Part shown: positions 26,165-33,440 of the stretch, one piece after another
Layout: the number at the start of each line of letters is the position of its first letter
Numbering within the stretch: position 1 is the stretch's first letter
Made by a program: the position numbers and the translations under genes
Notes under the pieces: model-generated
The model's input: the letters and a program-made list of their open reading frames with translations, nothing else
The model's database searches: none
What the model was told of the DNA's origin: nothing
From: DYJE01 sp041660385
GTDB taxonomy: Bacteria; Desulfobacterota; Desulfobacteria; Desulfobacterales; Desulfolunaceae
Reading direction: 5' to 3'
Assembly (NCBI GenBank): GCA_041660385.1
Contig: JBAZWJ010000019.1
Location: 1-64,000, forward strand
Length of the DNA: 64,000 nucleotides

Positions 26165-26347
26165 ATGTACACAATAGACATCAACACCAGCAAGTACGAT
26201 ATCAAACTGTTAGTTTCCAAATTCGGCAAGAAAACAAGTAAAACGATTAAGAAAACCATGAAAAAAACAGATATTGTACGAATGATTAAACGGTTGAAAA
26301 AAGAATTCAGTCACTGCGACATGGGAAAGTTGCTGATTCCCGTTTGA
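26165..26347 (+). CDS. Small basic protein of unknown function (60 aa)
   Basis: 60 residues, of which about 17 are lysine or arginine, with one cysteine. The centre is KKTSKTIKKTMKKTDIVRMI. Family not recognised. It looks real: AAGGAG lies 6 bases before the ATG, a hairpin sits in the leader, and a strong terminator follows 56 bases after the stop, giving a self-contained single-gene unit. The high charge suggests nucleic-acid or ribosome binding; this is inference. Neighbours (PurN-like, rhodanese) do not help. Confidence 0.7.
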   Translation: MYTIDINTSKYDIKLLVSKFGKKTSKTIKKTMKKTDIVRMIKRLKKEFSHCDMGKLLIPV

Positions 26348-26403
26348 TTGTATTTGAATTAACATTATTTCGGCAATTACAGATGTATAACATCTAACAT
26401 ATC

Positions 26404-26437
26404 AAAAAAATCCGGCTCTTATGGGCCGGATTTTTTT
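26404..26437. terminator. Bidirectional terminator after the small basic ORF
   Basis: AAAAAAATCCGGC (26404-26416) pairs with GCCGGATTTTTTT (26425-26437) around a short loop. The runs on both sides let it also stop minus-strand transcripts leaving the rhodanese gene. Confidence 0.9.
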
Positions 26438-26493
26438 ATAGAGGAATAGGGGCAGAACTAATAACCCCATGAGTTGCACAGACGTTTGTTTAA

Positions 26494-27018
26494 TTATTTT
26501 ACTGAATCAGCTGGATAACCAGCACCTTTCCATGCATAAATTCCGCCAGTGTAGCGTTTCACGTTTTTGTACCCGAGCTTTTTGGCCCAGACCGCACCGT
26601 TGTGGCTTCGGGTACATTTCACGAAACCGCAGTAGACAACGATAAGTTTGTTTTTATCAGGCCCCAGAATTTTCTCGAAATCCTTCTGGGTTTTTCCTTC
26701 AGTTTCTTTGGTGTCCCAGGCGGTCATATCGGGAATGGGGAACAGGCATTGTTTGGCGCCGGGCACATGATTGGCTTTAAAGCTTGCTTCATAGGGCATG
26801 GTGTCAACGATGACCATATCTTTTTTAGCATCTATAAGGGCTTTGAGTTCAGCAGTGGTTATCAGTTCGTATCCGCCTTTAACAACATCTCTTACCAGCT
26901 TCACAGCAACAGTTTCCGTTTCAATTTCTTTTTGAAACAGATTCATATCTGCGAAAACAGATGTACTTAAAGCAAGGGTGAGGATCAATCCGGAAATCAG
27001 GGTTCTTTTTGTTCGCAT
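26494..27018 (-). CDS. Exported rhodanese-like protein
   Basis: 174 residues with an N-terminal signal peptide (SGLILTLALSTSVFA) and a single rhodanese domain (about 50-170). The active-site loop is YCGFVKCTRS, with one of the two cysteines as the sulfur-carrying nucleophile. Rhodaneses transfer sulfane sulfur; in the periplasm this may handle sulfur or cyanide. AAGGAG precedes the ATG. Its start overlaps the 3' end of the MauE-like gene by 22 bases, so the two are co-translated. The pairing suggests periplasmic thiol or sulfur handling. Confidence 0.88.
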   Translation of the reverse strand: MRTKRTLISGLILTLALSTSVFADMNLFQKEIETETVAVKLVRDVVKGGYELITTAELKALIDAKKDMVIVDTMPYEASFKANHVPGAKQCLFPIPDMTAWDTKETEGKTQKDFEKILGPDKNKLIVVYCGFVKCTRSHNGAVWAKKLGYKNVKRYTGGIYAWKGAGYPADSVK

Positions 27019-27497
27019 AACAGCTCCTTAAGAGGTTCAAGGTTAATAAAGGTTTTATTGAAAAACGTTGTGTAGGCTCGTCTTGCGTAAAGAAATAAAA
27101 CGCCTGCGGACATGGCGAGATCCCTGTATAAGGCCAGGCGAAGACCGCCGAAAGCCCTGGATTCCACGTCTTCCGGGCCGTAGCAGCCGCAATCGATATC
27201 AAGTCCGAGGTGTATGCCGTAAAGTAAAATGGCTATAAATATTAATAGAAGACCTGTAACGGTATGAAGCGACATGGGGAAATCAAAAAACAGACCCAGG
27301 CCCGCAAGGATTTCAAGAATGGGAAGAACGATGGCCAGGTTTTCCGAAACAGATCCGGGAACAAGTCCGAAGGCGTCAATAACCACAGTGAATGCTTTTG
27401 GGTCTCGGAGTTTCATGACCCCTGCCACGATGAACAGTGACCCCAGAATTAGGCGAATAAGCCGTTCAGTCCATATCAATAGGGTTTCTTGTTTCAT
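26997..27497 (-). CDS. MauE/DoxX-family membrane protein
   Basis: 166 residues with four to five membrane segments and the motif DIDCGCYGP, which carries the conserved cysteine pair of MauE-type proteins. MauE relatives pass reducing equivalents for disulfide formation or quinone-linked redox. It overlaps the rhodanese gene and is the first gene of that pair. A second redox pair, CcdA plus thioredoxin, lies at 43210-44381. Confidence 0.82.
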   Translation of the reverse strand: MKQETLLIWTERLIRLILGSLFIVAGVMKLRDPKAFTVVIDAFGLVPGSVSENLAIVLPILEILAGLGLFFDFPMSLHTVTGLLLIFIAILLYGIHLGLDIDCGCYGPEDVESRAFGGLRLALYRDLAMSAGVLFLYARRAYTTFFNKTFINLEPLKELLCEQKEP

Positions 27498-27618
27498 ATA
27501 ACTGCCTGTATTGGCTTGATTTATTATAATTATAAAAAGGCTATGTTAGAAGAAACGTTGTGGGATTTCCAATTGATAATATGGATGAGTATTGTGTGCT
27601 ATATCGTTAATTCCGATA

Positions 27619-28182
27619 TCAGGTCTTGAGACCTTTTAAAACGGCAAAGGCTGGATGTCCTTTAACGGGTTCGCAATTGCAGGTTGAGAGGTTGAGATTC
27701 GATCCGCAGACCGTGCAAAGACCCTTGCATTCTTCTGAGCAGAGTGGGCGTGGTGGCAGGTTCAATAAGATCTGTTCTTGAACCGCGTCTTGAAGTTCGA
27801 TGATGTCTCCATTGAAGAATTCGGTGCTGAAATCCTTGTCCGTGATTTCATTACCCTCATCGTCATCAGAAAAGCTATCATCGGAAAGGGGATTTTTGCC
27901 GTCCGGAATTTTTACGAAGTTCAGCATGAAAGTTCGCTTCAGCTGTTCCTGGAATGGTTCCAAACATCTTCCGCATTCACAGGATAAAGTTACGCTGACG
28001 CGGCCTTTAATTTCCACAAGGTCGTCTGACATAACAACAGCTGATATTTCCCCTGCCACAGGTGAGGCAAACCCGATTTCGTTATACTTTATCATGTCAG
28101 CAAGAACAGGAAAAAATTCAGCTTTCTCCGTGAATTCAAAATGATATCCGCCGGGCGGGATGTGGGATATGGTAATTTTCAT
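27619..28182 (-). CDS. yceD: YceD/DUF177 family protein
   Basis: 187 residues. YceD proteins are linked to 23S rRNA and usually sit directly before rpmF (L32). Here the C-terminus has the typical cysteine region (PLCSEECKGLCTVCG...CNC), and a further CECGRC lies mid-protein, so a zinc site is likely. The start at 28182 is chosen for GGAG 5 bases upstream; a longer frame reaches 28347 but would overlap the next gene. No rpmF follows; instead there is a 120-base gap and the MauE gene, so the normal yceD-rpmF link is broken here. Confidence 0.85.
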   Translation of the reverse strand: MKITISHIPPGGYHFEFTEKAEFFPVLADMIKYNEIGFASPVAGEISAVVMSDDLVEIKGRVSVTLSCECGRCLEPFQEQLKRTFMLNFVKIPDGKNPLSDDSFSDDDEGNEITDKDFSTEFFNGDIIELQDAVQEQILLNLPPRPLCSEECKGLCTVCGSNLNLSTCNCEPVKGHPAFAVLKGLKT

Positions 28183-28204
28183 ATGAGCTCCGAAGCTGAA
28201 TCGA

Positions 28205-28399
28205 TCATTGCTTATCAGGTGTTTTAACGATTTTGTCCCAGCCCATGGCCATACGGAACGAGAAGACCCAGAAAACCACGGACCAGCCAAGAAGCGCATT
28301 GGTGATGAAGATCTGTGAACGATGGGGACTTCTGTTGACCAGCGCAATAACCGACGGTGTCAGATAGATGCAAAGGAAAATAAGAAGAAATGTCATCAT
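28205..28399 (-). CDS. Superinfection-immunity-like small membrane protein
   Basis: 64 residues with two membrane segments and the pattern YLTPSVIALVNRSPHR...FITNALLGWSVVFWVFS, typical of the Imm_superinfect family named after the T4 Imm protein that blocks entry of further phage DNA. The family is widespread in chromosomes, where its role is untested. It lies 22 bases before yceD. Two ATGs in a row (28399, 28396) are possible starts. Confidence 0.7.
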   Translation of the reverse strand: MMTFLLIFLCIYLTPSVIALVNRSPHRSQIFITNALLGWSVVFWVFSFRMAMGWDKIVKTPDKQ

Positions 28400-28445
28400 G
28401 GTTTTGTCCTCAACGTTTGAAGGGATGTTTGAACGTGTTATTTAG

Positions 28446-28585
28446 TGCCCGAACGGAAACGGCATCTTTTGGCCTGATACGGCGTTCTCGAAAATTTTGA
28501 TCCTCGACGTAGCGCTGCTACGCCTGCGGTCAAAATTTTCTGCGGCCTTGTCTCAGACCAAAATCTACCGTTTCCGTTCAGACAC
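28446..28585. mobile_element. MITE-like palindromic element with 7-bp direct repeats
   Basis: About 140 bp with no coding capacity. The outer inverted repeats are TGCCCGAACGGAAACGG (28446-28462) and CCGTTTCCGTTCAGACA (28569-28585), matching at 15 of 17 positions. TATTTAG is directly repeated at 28439-28445 and 28586-28592 and looks like a target-site duplication. The interior folds on itself: GAAAATTTTGA...TCAAAATTTTC around CGTAGCGCTGCTACG. No related transposase is in the window. Confidence 0.75.
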
Positions 28586-28627
28586 TATTTAGCATAAACA
28601 TATGCGTTTTGAAATGATGAGTTGTGC

Positions 28628-28659
28628 AAAAAAAGCTGGGCGGCTCCTGGGGAGCCGCC
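28628..28659 (-). terminator. Minus-strand intrinsic terminator without an upstream gene
   Basis: GGCGGCTCC-TGG-GGAGCCGCC (28639-28659) is a perfect 9-bp hairpin. On the minus strand it is followed after four bases by seven U. No minus-strand gene lies between it and 28870, so it may end an unannotated small RNA. Confidence 0.65.
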
Positions 28660-28710
28660 TGATCATAGAAAACCTTGGAAGATAATTAATGATTCGATTT
28701 TCACTTTTAA

Positions 28711-28730
28711 CATATTATGATCATAATATG
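28711..28730. promoter_or_regulatory. 20-bp perfect palindrome upstream of the RNase Z-like gene
   Basis: CATATTATGATCATAATATG is a perfect 20-bp palindrome, 140 bases before the ATG at 28870, in an AT-rich stretch. Its size suits a dimeric repressor. The regulator is unknown. Confidence 0.5.
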
Positions 28731-28869
28731 CAGGAGGGGGGGATAGTTGAGTATATAATTAATTATCATTTCATGTGTCTATAGGGAGAGAATCTCATTT
28801 TTTTAGGGGAAAGTCCCGTATAGTTATCTAAGCTGAAACAAGGAAGCCATATGGAAAGGGTAAGAGCTT

Positions 28870-29631
28870 ATGGTCATAACCATTTTAGGATCTGGGACAG
28901 GTATTCCGTCGTTGAGGCGGAGTTCATGCTCAGCACTGGTAGAAACGGAGAAATGCCGGATTCTCTTTGATCTTGGGCCAGGAACGATCAGGCGTCTTCT
29001 GCAATGCGGACATCATATCAACAGCTTAACCCATGTGATCCTGACCCATTTTCACCCGGATCATTGCAGTGAGCTGGTTCCTTTTTTATTTGCGCTCAAA
29101 TCTCCAGAATTCAATAAAGAGGATCGAAAACTGAAACTGATCGGCGGAGAAGGTCTGATGGATATGTATCAAGGACTCAGACGTGTTTACGGCCACTGGA
29201 TCGAACTGAACCCGGAGTATCTTGAAATCATTGAATTGAACGTAACGGCGGAGGATTGTTTTGTTCTTGAAGATGCGGATCTAAAATCCATACCGGTCCT
29301 TCATAACCGGGAAAGCCTGGCCTACAGGCTTGAAACAAAAAGCCATTCACTTGTTGTTTCAGGTGATACGGATGAGTGTGAAAACCTTGTACACATTTCA
29401 CGGAACGCGGATATGCTGTTGTGTGAATCATCAACACCGGACGAGATAAAAAGAGACGGTCATCTCACCCCGTCACTGGCTGGAAGAATAGCGTCTGAGG
29501 CCCGTGTGAAAAAACTCGTTCTGACCCATTTTTATCCCGAATGCGACAAAACAGATATTGCAAAACAGTGCTTTAAAACATATGATGGCCCTTTGTTTCA
29601 GGCTGAGGATCTGATGAAATTTTATCTGTGA
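28870..29631 (+). CDS. RNase Z-like MBL-fold hydrolase
   Basis: 253-residue metallo-beta-lactamase-fold protein of the RNase Z/ElaC group. The start LGSGTGIPSLRRSSC and metal motif LTHFHPDHCSEL are typical, with later ligands in VSGDTDEC and LTHFYPEC. True RNase Z trims tRNA 3' ends; this one is shorter than the usual about 300 residues and lacks an obvious exosite arm, so another phosphodiester or phosphonate substrate is possible. It stands alone behind a leader with a 20-bp palindrome. Confidence 0.82.
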   Translation: MVITILGSGTGIPSLRRSSCSALVETEKCRILFDLGPGTIRRLLQCGHHINSLTHVILTHFHPDHCSELVPFLFALKSPEFNKEDRKLKLIGGEGLMDMYQGLRRVYGHWIELNPEYLEIIELNVTAEDCFVLEDADLKSIPVLHNRESLAYRLETKSHSLVVSGDTDECENLVHISRNADMLLCESSTPDEIKRDGHLTPSLAGRIASEARVKKLVLTHFYPECDKTDIAKQCFKTYDGPLFQAEDLMKFYL

Positions 29632-29765
29632 TTTCAGAGAGATCCAGCTTTGATTGACGTTAAGAATGGGTGCTGAACCTCTCATTTGGTGTGCTTGAAT
29701 AACCGTACTGGAAATGCTTGGTCAGCCACATTTCCCAATGGAATAGGGATCAAGGGAAAACAATC

Positions 29766-30434
29766 GTGCGATACTATCCGTTATTCCTCGATATCAGAAA
29801 CCGAAAATGCCTGGTGGTGGGCGGAGGAAGCGTGGGGACTCGGAAAACGGAAACCCTTGTCCGGTGTGGGGCAGAAGTGACCGTGATCAGCCGGGTTTTT
29901 TCCAAGGGTTTTTCAGGGATTGGGGATGATAAGAAGAACCCCATGCTGGTATGCAAGGACTATGAACCTTCGGATCTTGAAGGAGTGTTTCTTGTTTTTG
30001 CCGCAACAAGTGACAGGGATCTGAACGAGCGGATAAGGCTGGATGCAGAAAAACAGGGAAAACTTTACAGCATTGCTGATGACCCGAACAGGTCATGTTT
30101 TATTGCGCCTTCGGTTGTTGCGCGAGGAGATCTCACCATTGCAGTGTCCACCAGCGGTCAGAGCCCGGCTTTGGCAAAAAAGCTGAGACAGAATCTTGAA
30201 ACGCTCTACGGGCCTGAGTATGCCGATTTTCTCAGGATCATGGGATCTTTCAGAAAGCGCATTCTGGAAAAGGGTCATGACCCTGAGACTCACAAAGATC
30301 TGTTCAGGCAAGTGATTGACCGGGATGTTCCGTCCATGATAAGGGAAGGCCGGAACAACGATGTCAGAGCGGTTTTCCAGGAAGTTTTCGGAAAAGAATT
30401 CGATGAGGGTTTTTTTGGGGACTTAAAGGATTGA
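29766..30434 (+). CDS. Precorrin-2 dehydrogenase / sirohydrochlorin ferrochelatase
   Basis: 222-residue bifunctional enzyme (Met8p/SirC/CysG-N type). It oxidises precorrin-2 with NAD to sirohydrochlorin and may insert iron. The N-terminus YPLFLDIRNRKCLVVGGGSVG is the NAD-binding start, and SCFIAPSVVARGDLTIAVSTSGQSPA-type residues line the active site. The GTG at 29766 is chosen for AAGGGA upstream and the family N-terminus; a TTG at 29718 is in frame. It is followed 8 bases later by ccsA/hemX and then hemA. With a siroheme decarboxylase homologue at 38334, this fits haem made from siroheme. Confidence 0.92.
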   Translation: MRYYPLFLDIRNRKCLVVGGGSVGTRKTETLVRCGAEVTVISRVFSKGFSGIGDDKKNPMLVCKDYEPSDLEGVFLVFAATSDRDLNERIRLDAEKQGKLYSIADDPNRSCFIAPSVVARGDLTIAVSTSGQSPALAKKLRQNLETLYGPEYADFLRIMGSFRKRILEKGHDPETHKDLFRQVIDRDVPSMIREGRNNDVRAVFQEVFGKEFDEGFFGDLKD

Positions 30435-30442
30435 TGTAGATT

Positions 30443-31261
30443 ATGAACAGTTTCCCTTACATTGCAGCCGTCTTCTATGTGCTTAGCACCGTGTTGTATT
30501 GCATCTATCTGTTCAAACAGAAAGATGTGTTCCAGCGTGCCGGTTTCATCCTGATGATTTCAGGTCTCATCATTCATTCTCTGGTTATCCTTGGGGAGTT
30601 CATCCAGCTGGGTTATCTGCCGGTTCTAAATCTGAAGAACACCCTCGGTATTGCAGCCTGGTCTATTGCTGTTGTTTTTATCCTGTTTCGTATAAAACTT
30701 AACATCAAAGTTATGGGGATATACGCAGCCCCGCTGGTTGCTCTTACCTACATCGCGTCACTTAATATTCCGGAAATTTCAGCCGAAACACCGCAAATTT
30801 TTAAAAGCGCATGGCTTGTGATTCATGTGGTCATGGTGTTTATCGGCGAGGCAGCCCTTGCCATGGCCTGCGGTGCAGGCGCTTTATATCTTATTCAGGA
30901 AAACGCCATAAAGTCGAAAAAAAGAGGATTCTTCTATTCACGGCTTCCTTCCTTGGAACAACTTGATGCAGCAGGTTATACGTCCATCGTTATCGGTTTC
31001 ACCGTGTTCACTGTGGGCCTTATCGTGGGTCTTGTTTACGCCAAAATGGTCTGGCACAGATTCGTTGGATGGGATCCCAAGGAAATCTGGTCAGGTATCA
31101 CCTGGCTTCTATACGCGGCCTTGGTTCATGAACGAATTGCTGTGGGCTGGAGAGGGCGAAGGGCCGCTATCATGGCTATTGTGGGTTTTGCCCTGCTCCT
31201 TTTCAGTTTTCTCGGCGTTAACTTTTTACTTGGGGGTCACCATGGCGGATTTACACAATGA
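30443..31261 (+). CDS. CcsA/HemX-type membrane protein
   Basis: 272 residues with about eight membrane segments. The motif GWDPKEIWSGITWL is the WWD-type haem-handling signature of CcsA/ResC. Small relatives next to hemA are called HemX and tune glutamyl-tRNA reductase levels in Bacillus. Here it lies between precorrin-2 dehydrogenase and hemA, so a HemX-like or cytochrome c assembly role are both possible. Histidines needed for haem passage are present (VIHVV, HGGF). Confidence 0.88.
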   Translation: MNSFPYIAAVFYVLSTVLYCIYLFKQKDVFQRAGFILMISGLIIHSLVILGEFIQLGYLPVLNLKNTLGIAAWSIAVVFILFRIKLNIKVMGIYAAPLVALTYIASLNIPEISAETPQIFKSAWLVIHVVMVFIGEAALAMACGAGALYLIQENAIKSKKRGFFYSRLPSLEQLDAAGYTSIVIGFTVFTVGLIVGLVYAKMVWHRFVGWDPKEIWSGITWLLYAALVHERIAVGWRGRRAAIMAIVGFALLLFSFLGVNFLLGGHHGGFTQ

Positions 31262-31324
31262 AAATTGTGATAGCGCCGTGATTTCATAAGCTGTGATTTC
31301 ATAAAAGGGTGTTGATAAACGGTT

Positions 31325-32602
31325 ATGCTCGATATTGTTTTAACAGGTCTGAATCACACCACGGCACCGGTTTCGCTGAGAGAAAAGCTGGCTTTCTCGA
31401 AAGAGGAAAGCGCAGCTGCCATTGAATCCTTGCGGCAGGATCCGGCGGTTGCCGAGGTGATGCTTTTTTCAACATGCAACAGGGTTGAAGTGCTGATGAC
31501 TGCAAAAGACGGTGCCGAAGCTCTTGAAGCTGCAAAAAACTATATCTCACGCATCAAGGAAACGCCCCTTTCAGATTTCGAGCCACATTTATACACATAT
31601 CACGGCCATAAAGCCGTTCGTCATCTTTTCCGGGTTGCGTCAGGCCTTGATTCCATGGTCATGGGGGAACCCCAGATTCTGGGCCAGATCAAGGAAGCGT
31701 TCAGGATAACCGTTAAAATGAAAGCATCCGGCGTTGTTTTGAATCGCCTGTTCCACCGGACCTTCCATGTGGCCAAACGTGTCAGAACTGAAACAGGAAT
31801 CGGTGACAGCGCCGTGTCCATTAGTTACGCGGCCATTGAACTTGCCAAAAAGATCTTTGGAGATCTGGAAAACAGGAAGGTTCTTCTTGTGGGGGCCGGT
31901 GAAATGGCTGAGCTTGCCGTGGAGCATCTGATCAGGAACAAAGTGGGCGACATCTTTGTGGCCAATCGAACGTTTGAAAGGGGAATGGAGCTTGCCAGCC
32001 GTTTTTCCGGCCAGGCCCTGCGGTTTGAAGAGATCCCCTCTGCCCTTGAAACAGTGGATATCATCATCAGTTCCACGGGGGCACCTCAGGTTGTGATTGG
32101 AAAAGACATGGTAAAGCCGGTGATCAAGAACAGGCGGAACAGATCCCTTTTCTTTATCGACATTGCCGTACCGAGAGATATTGACCCGGACATCAACAAG
32201 CTTTCCAACTGTTACGTGTACGACATCGACGACCTCAAAGGTGTTATTGATGGCAACATGGAAAACAGGATGAAGGAAGCGATCAAGGCAGAGAGAATTA
32301 TTGATGAAGCAGTGATCCGTTTCGGGCGATGGCTGGAAGGCCTTAATGTGGTTCCCACCATTGTGGATCTCAAAGAAAAAATGGGGGCCATGGCAAGGAT
32401 GGAGCTTGAAAAAACCCTTTCATCTTCCCTGAAGCACCTGCCGGAAAAAGATGCTCTTGCTCTTTCCCGGATGCTGGACGCCCTGGTCAACAAAATCGTC
32501 CATGATCCGATCCAGTTTCTTAAAATCAAAAGTTCTCATCGTGACGAAACAGCCAGTCTGAGCCTTGCCCGGCAGCTGTTCAATCTGGATGAATCTGAAT
32601 AA
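31325..32602 (+). CDS. hemA: Glutamyl-tRNA reductase
   Basis: 425-residue HemA reduces glutamyl-tRNA to glutamate-1-semialdehyde with NADPH, the first committed step of tetrapyrrole synthesis. The catalytic cysteine is Cys51 in STCNRVE. GLDSMVMGEPQILGQIK and the NADPH site VLLVGAGEMAE are typical, and the C-terminal dimerisation helix is complete. The last about 15 bases of the gene are repeated at 32774-32790 by a tandem duplication tied to the GxxExxY gene downstream; the stop itself is intact. Confidence 0.97.
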   Translation: MLDIVLTGLNHTTAPVSLREKLAFSKEESAAAIESLRQDPAVAEVMLFSTCNRVEVLMTAKDGAEALEAAKNYISRIKETPLSDFEPHLYTYHGHKAVRHLFRVASGLDSMVMGEPQILGQIKEAFRITVKMKASGVVLNRLFHRTFHVAKRVRTETGIGDSAVSISYAAIELAKKIFGDLENRKVLLVGAGEMAELAVEHLIRNKVGDIFVANRTFERGMELASRFSGQALRFEEIPSALETVDIIISSTGAPQVVIGKDMVKPVIKNRRNRSLFFIDIAVPRDIDPDINKLSNCYVYDIDDLKGVIDGNMENRMKEAIKAERIIDEAVIRFGRWLEGLNVVPTIVDLKEKMGAMARMELEKTLSSSLKHLPEKDALALSRMLDALVNKIVHDPIQFLKIKSSHRDETASLSLARQLFNLDESE

Positions 32603-32960
32603 CGGTTTTTTTCTACCACGGAATACACGGAAAGCACGGAAATGGGGAATTTGATTTTTGAAAAAGAAGCTTATGCTATTCGTGGAGCAGTGTTTGACGT
32701 ATATCGGGGATTGGGATGCGGTTTTTTTGAAGCGAAGTATCAGGAATGTTTGGAACTTGAATTTAAGAGACAGAAATCTGAATAGCGGTTAATTATTTTC
32801 TACCACGGAATGCACGGAAGAACACGGAAATGGGAAATTTGTTTTTTGAAAAAGAAGCCTATGCTATTCGTGGAGCAGTGTTTGAAGTATATCGAGAAAT
32901 GGGATGCGGTTTTCTTGAATCGGTTTATCAGGAATGCTTGGAAAATGAATTTAAGAGACA
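32587..32960 (+). repeat. Tandem duplication of about 187 bp (hemA tail plus GxxExxY 5' part)
   Basis: Unit 1 (32587-32773) begins with the hemA end GAATCTGAATAACGG and runs into a truncated GxxExxY copy. Unit 2 begins at 32774 with AATCTGAATAGCGG and continues into the intact gene. The junction lies at GACAGAA/AATCTGAA, a short microhomology. Confidence 0.8.
32642..32785 (+). pseudogene. Truncated GxxExxY protein copy
   Basis: Encodes 47 residues starting MGNLIFEKEAYAIRGAVF, matching the first about 44 residues of the intact gene at 32830. It ends by running into a copy of the hemA tail (QKSE then stop). The family motif is damaged: GFFEAKY keeps G, E and Y, but the downstream nuclease core is missing. 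Confidence 0.85.
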
Positions 32961-33207
32961 GAATATCCCTTTTTTTGCGCAACAAGATTTGAAACTTGTT
33001 TATAAGGGCGAGATTCTTAAACAAAGCTACAGACCTGATTTTGTTTGTTTCAGCTCAATTATCGTTGAGTTGAAAGCAGCCAAAGATATTGTAGCAGAGC
33101 ATAAAGCACAGCTCTTGAACTATTTAAAGGCAACAAGCTATCAACTCGGTTTGCTTGTTAACTTTGGCAGTTATCCAAAAGCCCAGATTGAAAGATTTGT
33201 GCTTTAG
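32830..33207 (+). CDS. GxxExxY protein (PD-(D/E)XK nuclease-like)
   Basis: 125-residue member of the GxxExxY family. The naming motif is GFLESVY near residue 29. The nuclease-like core is visible: RPDF...IIVELKA gives the D and ExK of a PD-(D/E)XK site, followed by HKAQLLNYLKATSYQLGLLVNFG. Length is normal for the family. The role is unknown; these genes are widespread and often repeated in environmental genomes. It is flanked by inverted repeats and by partial copies of its own 5' and 3' ends, so it appears to move or amplify as a unit. Confidence 0.85.
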   Translation: MGNLFFEKEAYAIRGAVFEVYREMGCGFLESVYQECLENEFKRQNIPFFAQQDLKLVYKGEILKQSYRPDFVCFSSIIVELKAAKDIVAEHKAQLLNYLKATSYQLGLLVNFGSYPKAQIERFVL

Positions 33208-33440
33208 TTAAAATTTCAAAAAATATAGAACACGGATTTTGAGAATAACTTTTCAGTGTTTAAAAATATAAATGGAGCAAGTCATAAAAAAACAGCATAA
33301 AGCCCAGATTGAAAGACTCGTGCTTTAATTAAAATCACAAAATATAGAACACGGATTTTAAGAATAATTTTTCCGTGCTTTCCGTGTTTTCAGTGGTTAA
33401 AAAAAAAATAAATGGAGCAGTTCATGAAAAAAACAGCATT
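33178..33440 (+). repeat. Tandem duplication of the GxxExxY 3' end and fabD start
   Basis: Unit 1 (33178-33297) runs from AAAGCCCAGATTGAAAGA through ATAAATGGAGCAAGTCAT to AAAAAAACAGCAT. Unit 2 (33299-33439) repeats the same order with the true fabD start. In unit 1 the fabD start codon ATG reads ATA while the GGAG remains, so it is a dead copy. Unit 1 also lacks most of the right inverted repeat. Confidence 0.8.

Larger units (their letters stand above)
32609..33402. mobile_element. Candidate GxxExxY cassette with terminal inverted repeats
   Basis: Left end CTACCACGGAATACACGG and on to AAAGCACGGAA (to 32641). Right end TTCCGTGCTTTCCGTGTT and on to TTCAGTGGTTAAAA (33371-33402). The two are inverted repeats of about 32 bp with a handful of mismatches. 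A second left-type end lies at 32796-32829. The enclosed nuclease-like gene is the only coding content. The unit lies between hemA and fabD. Confidence 0.6.
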
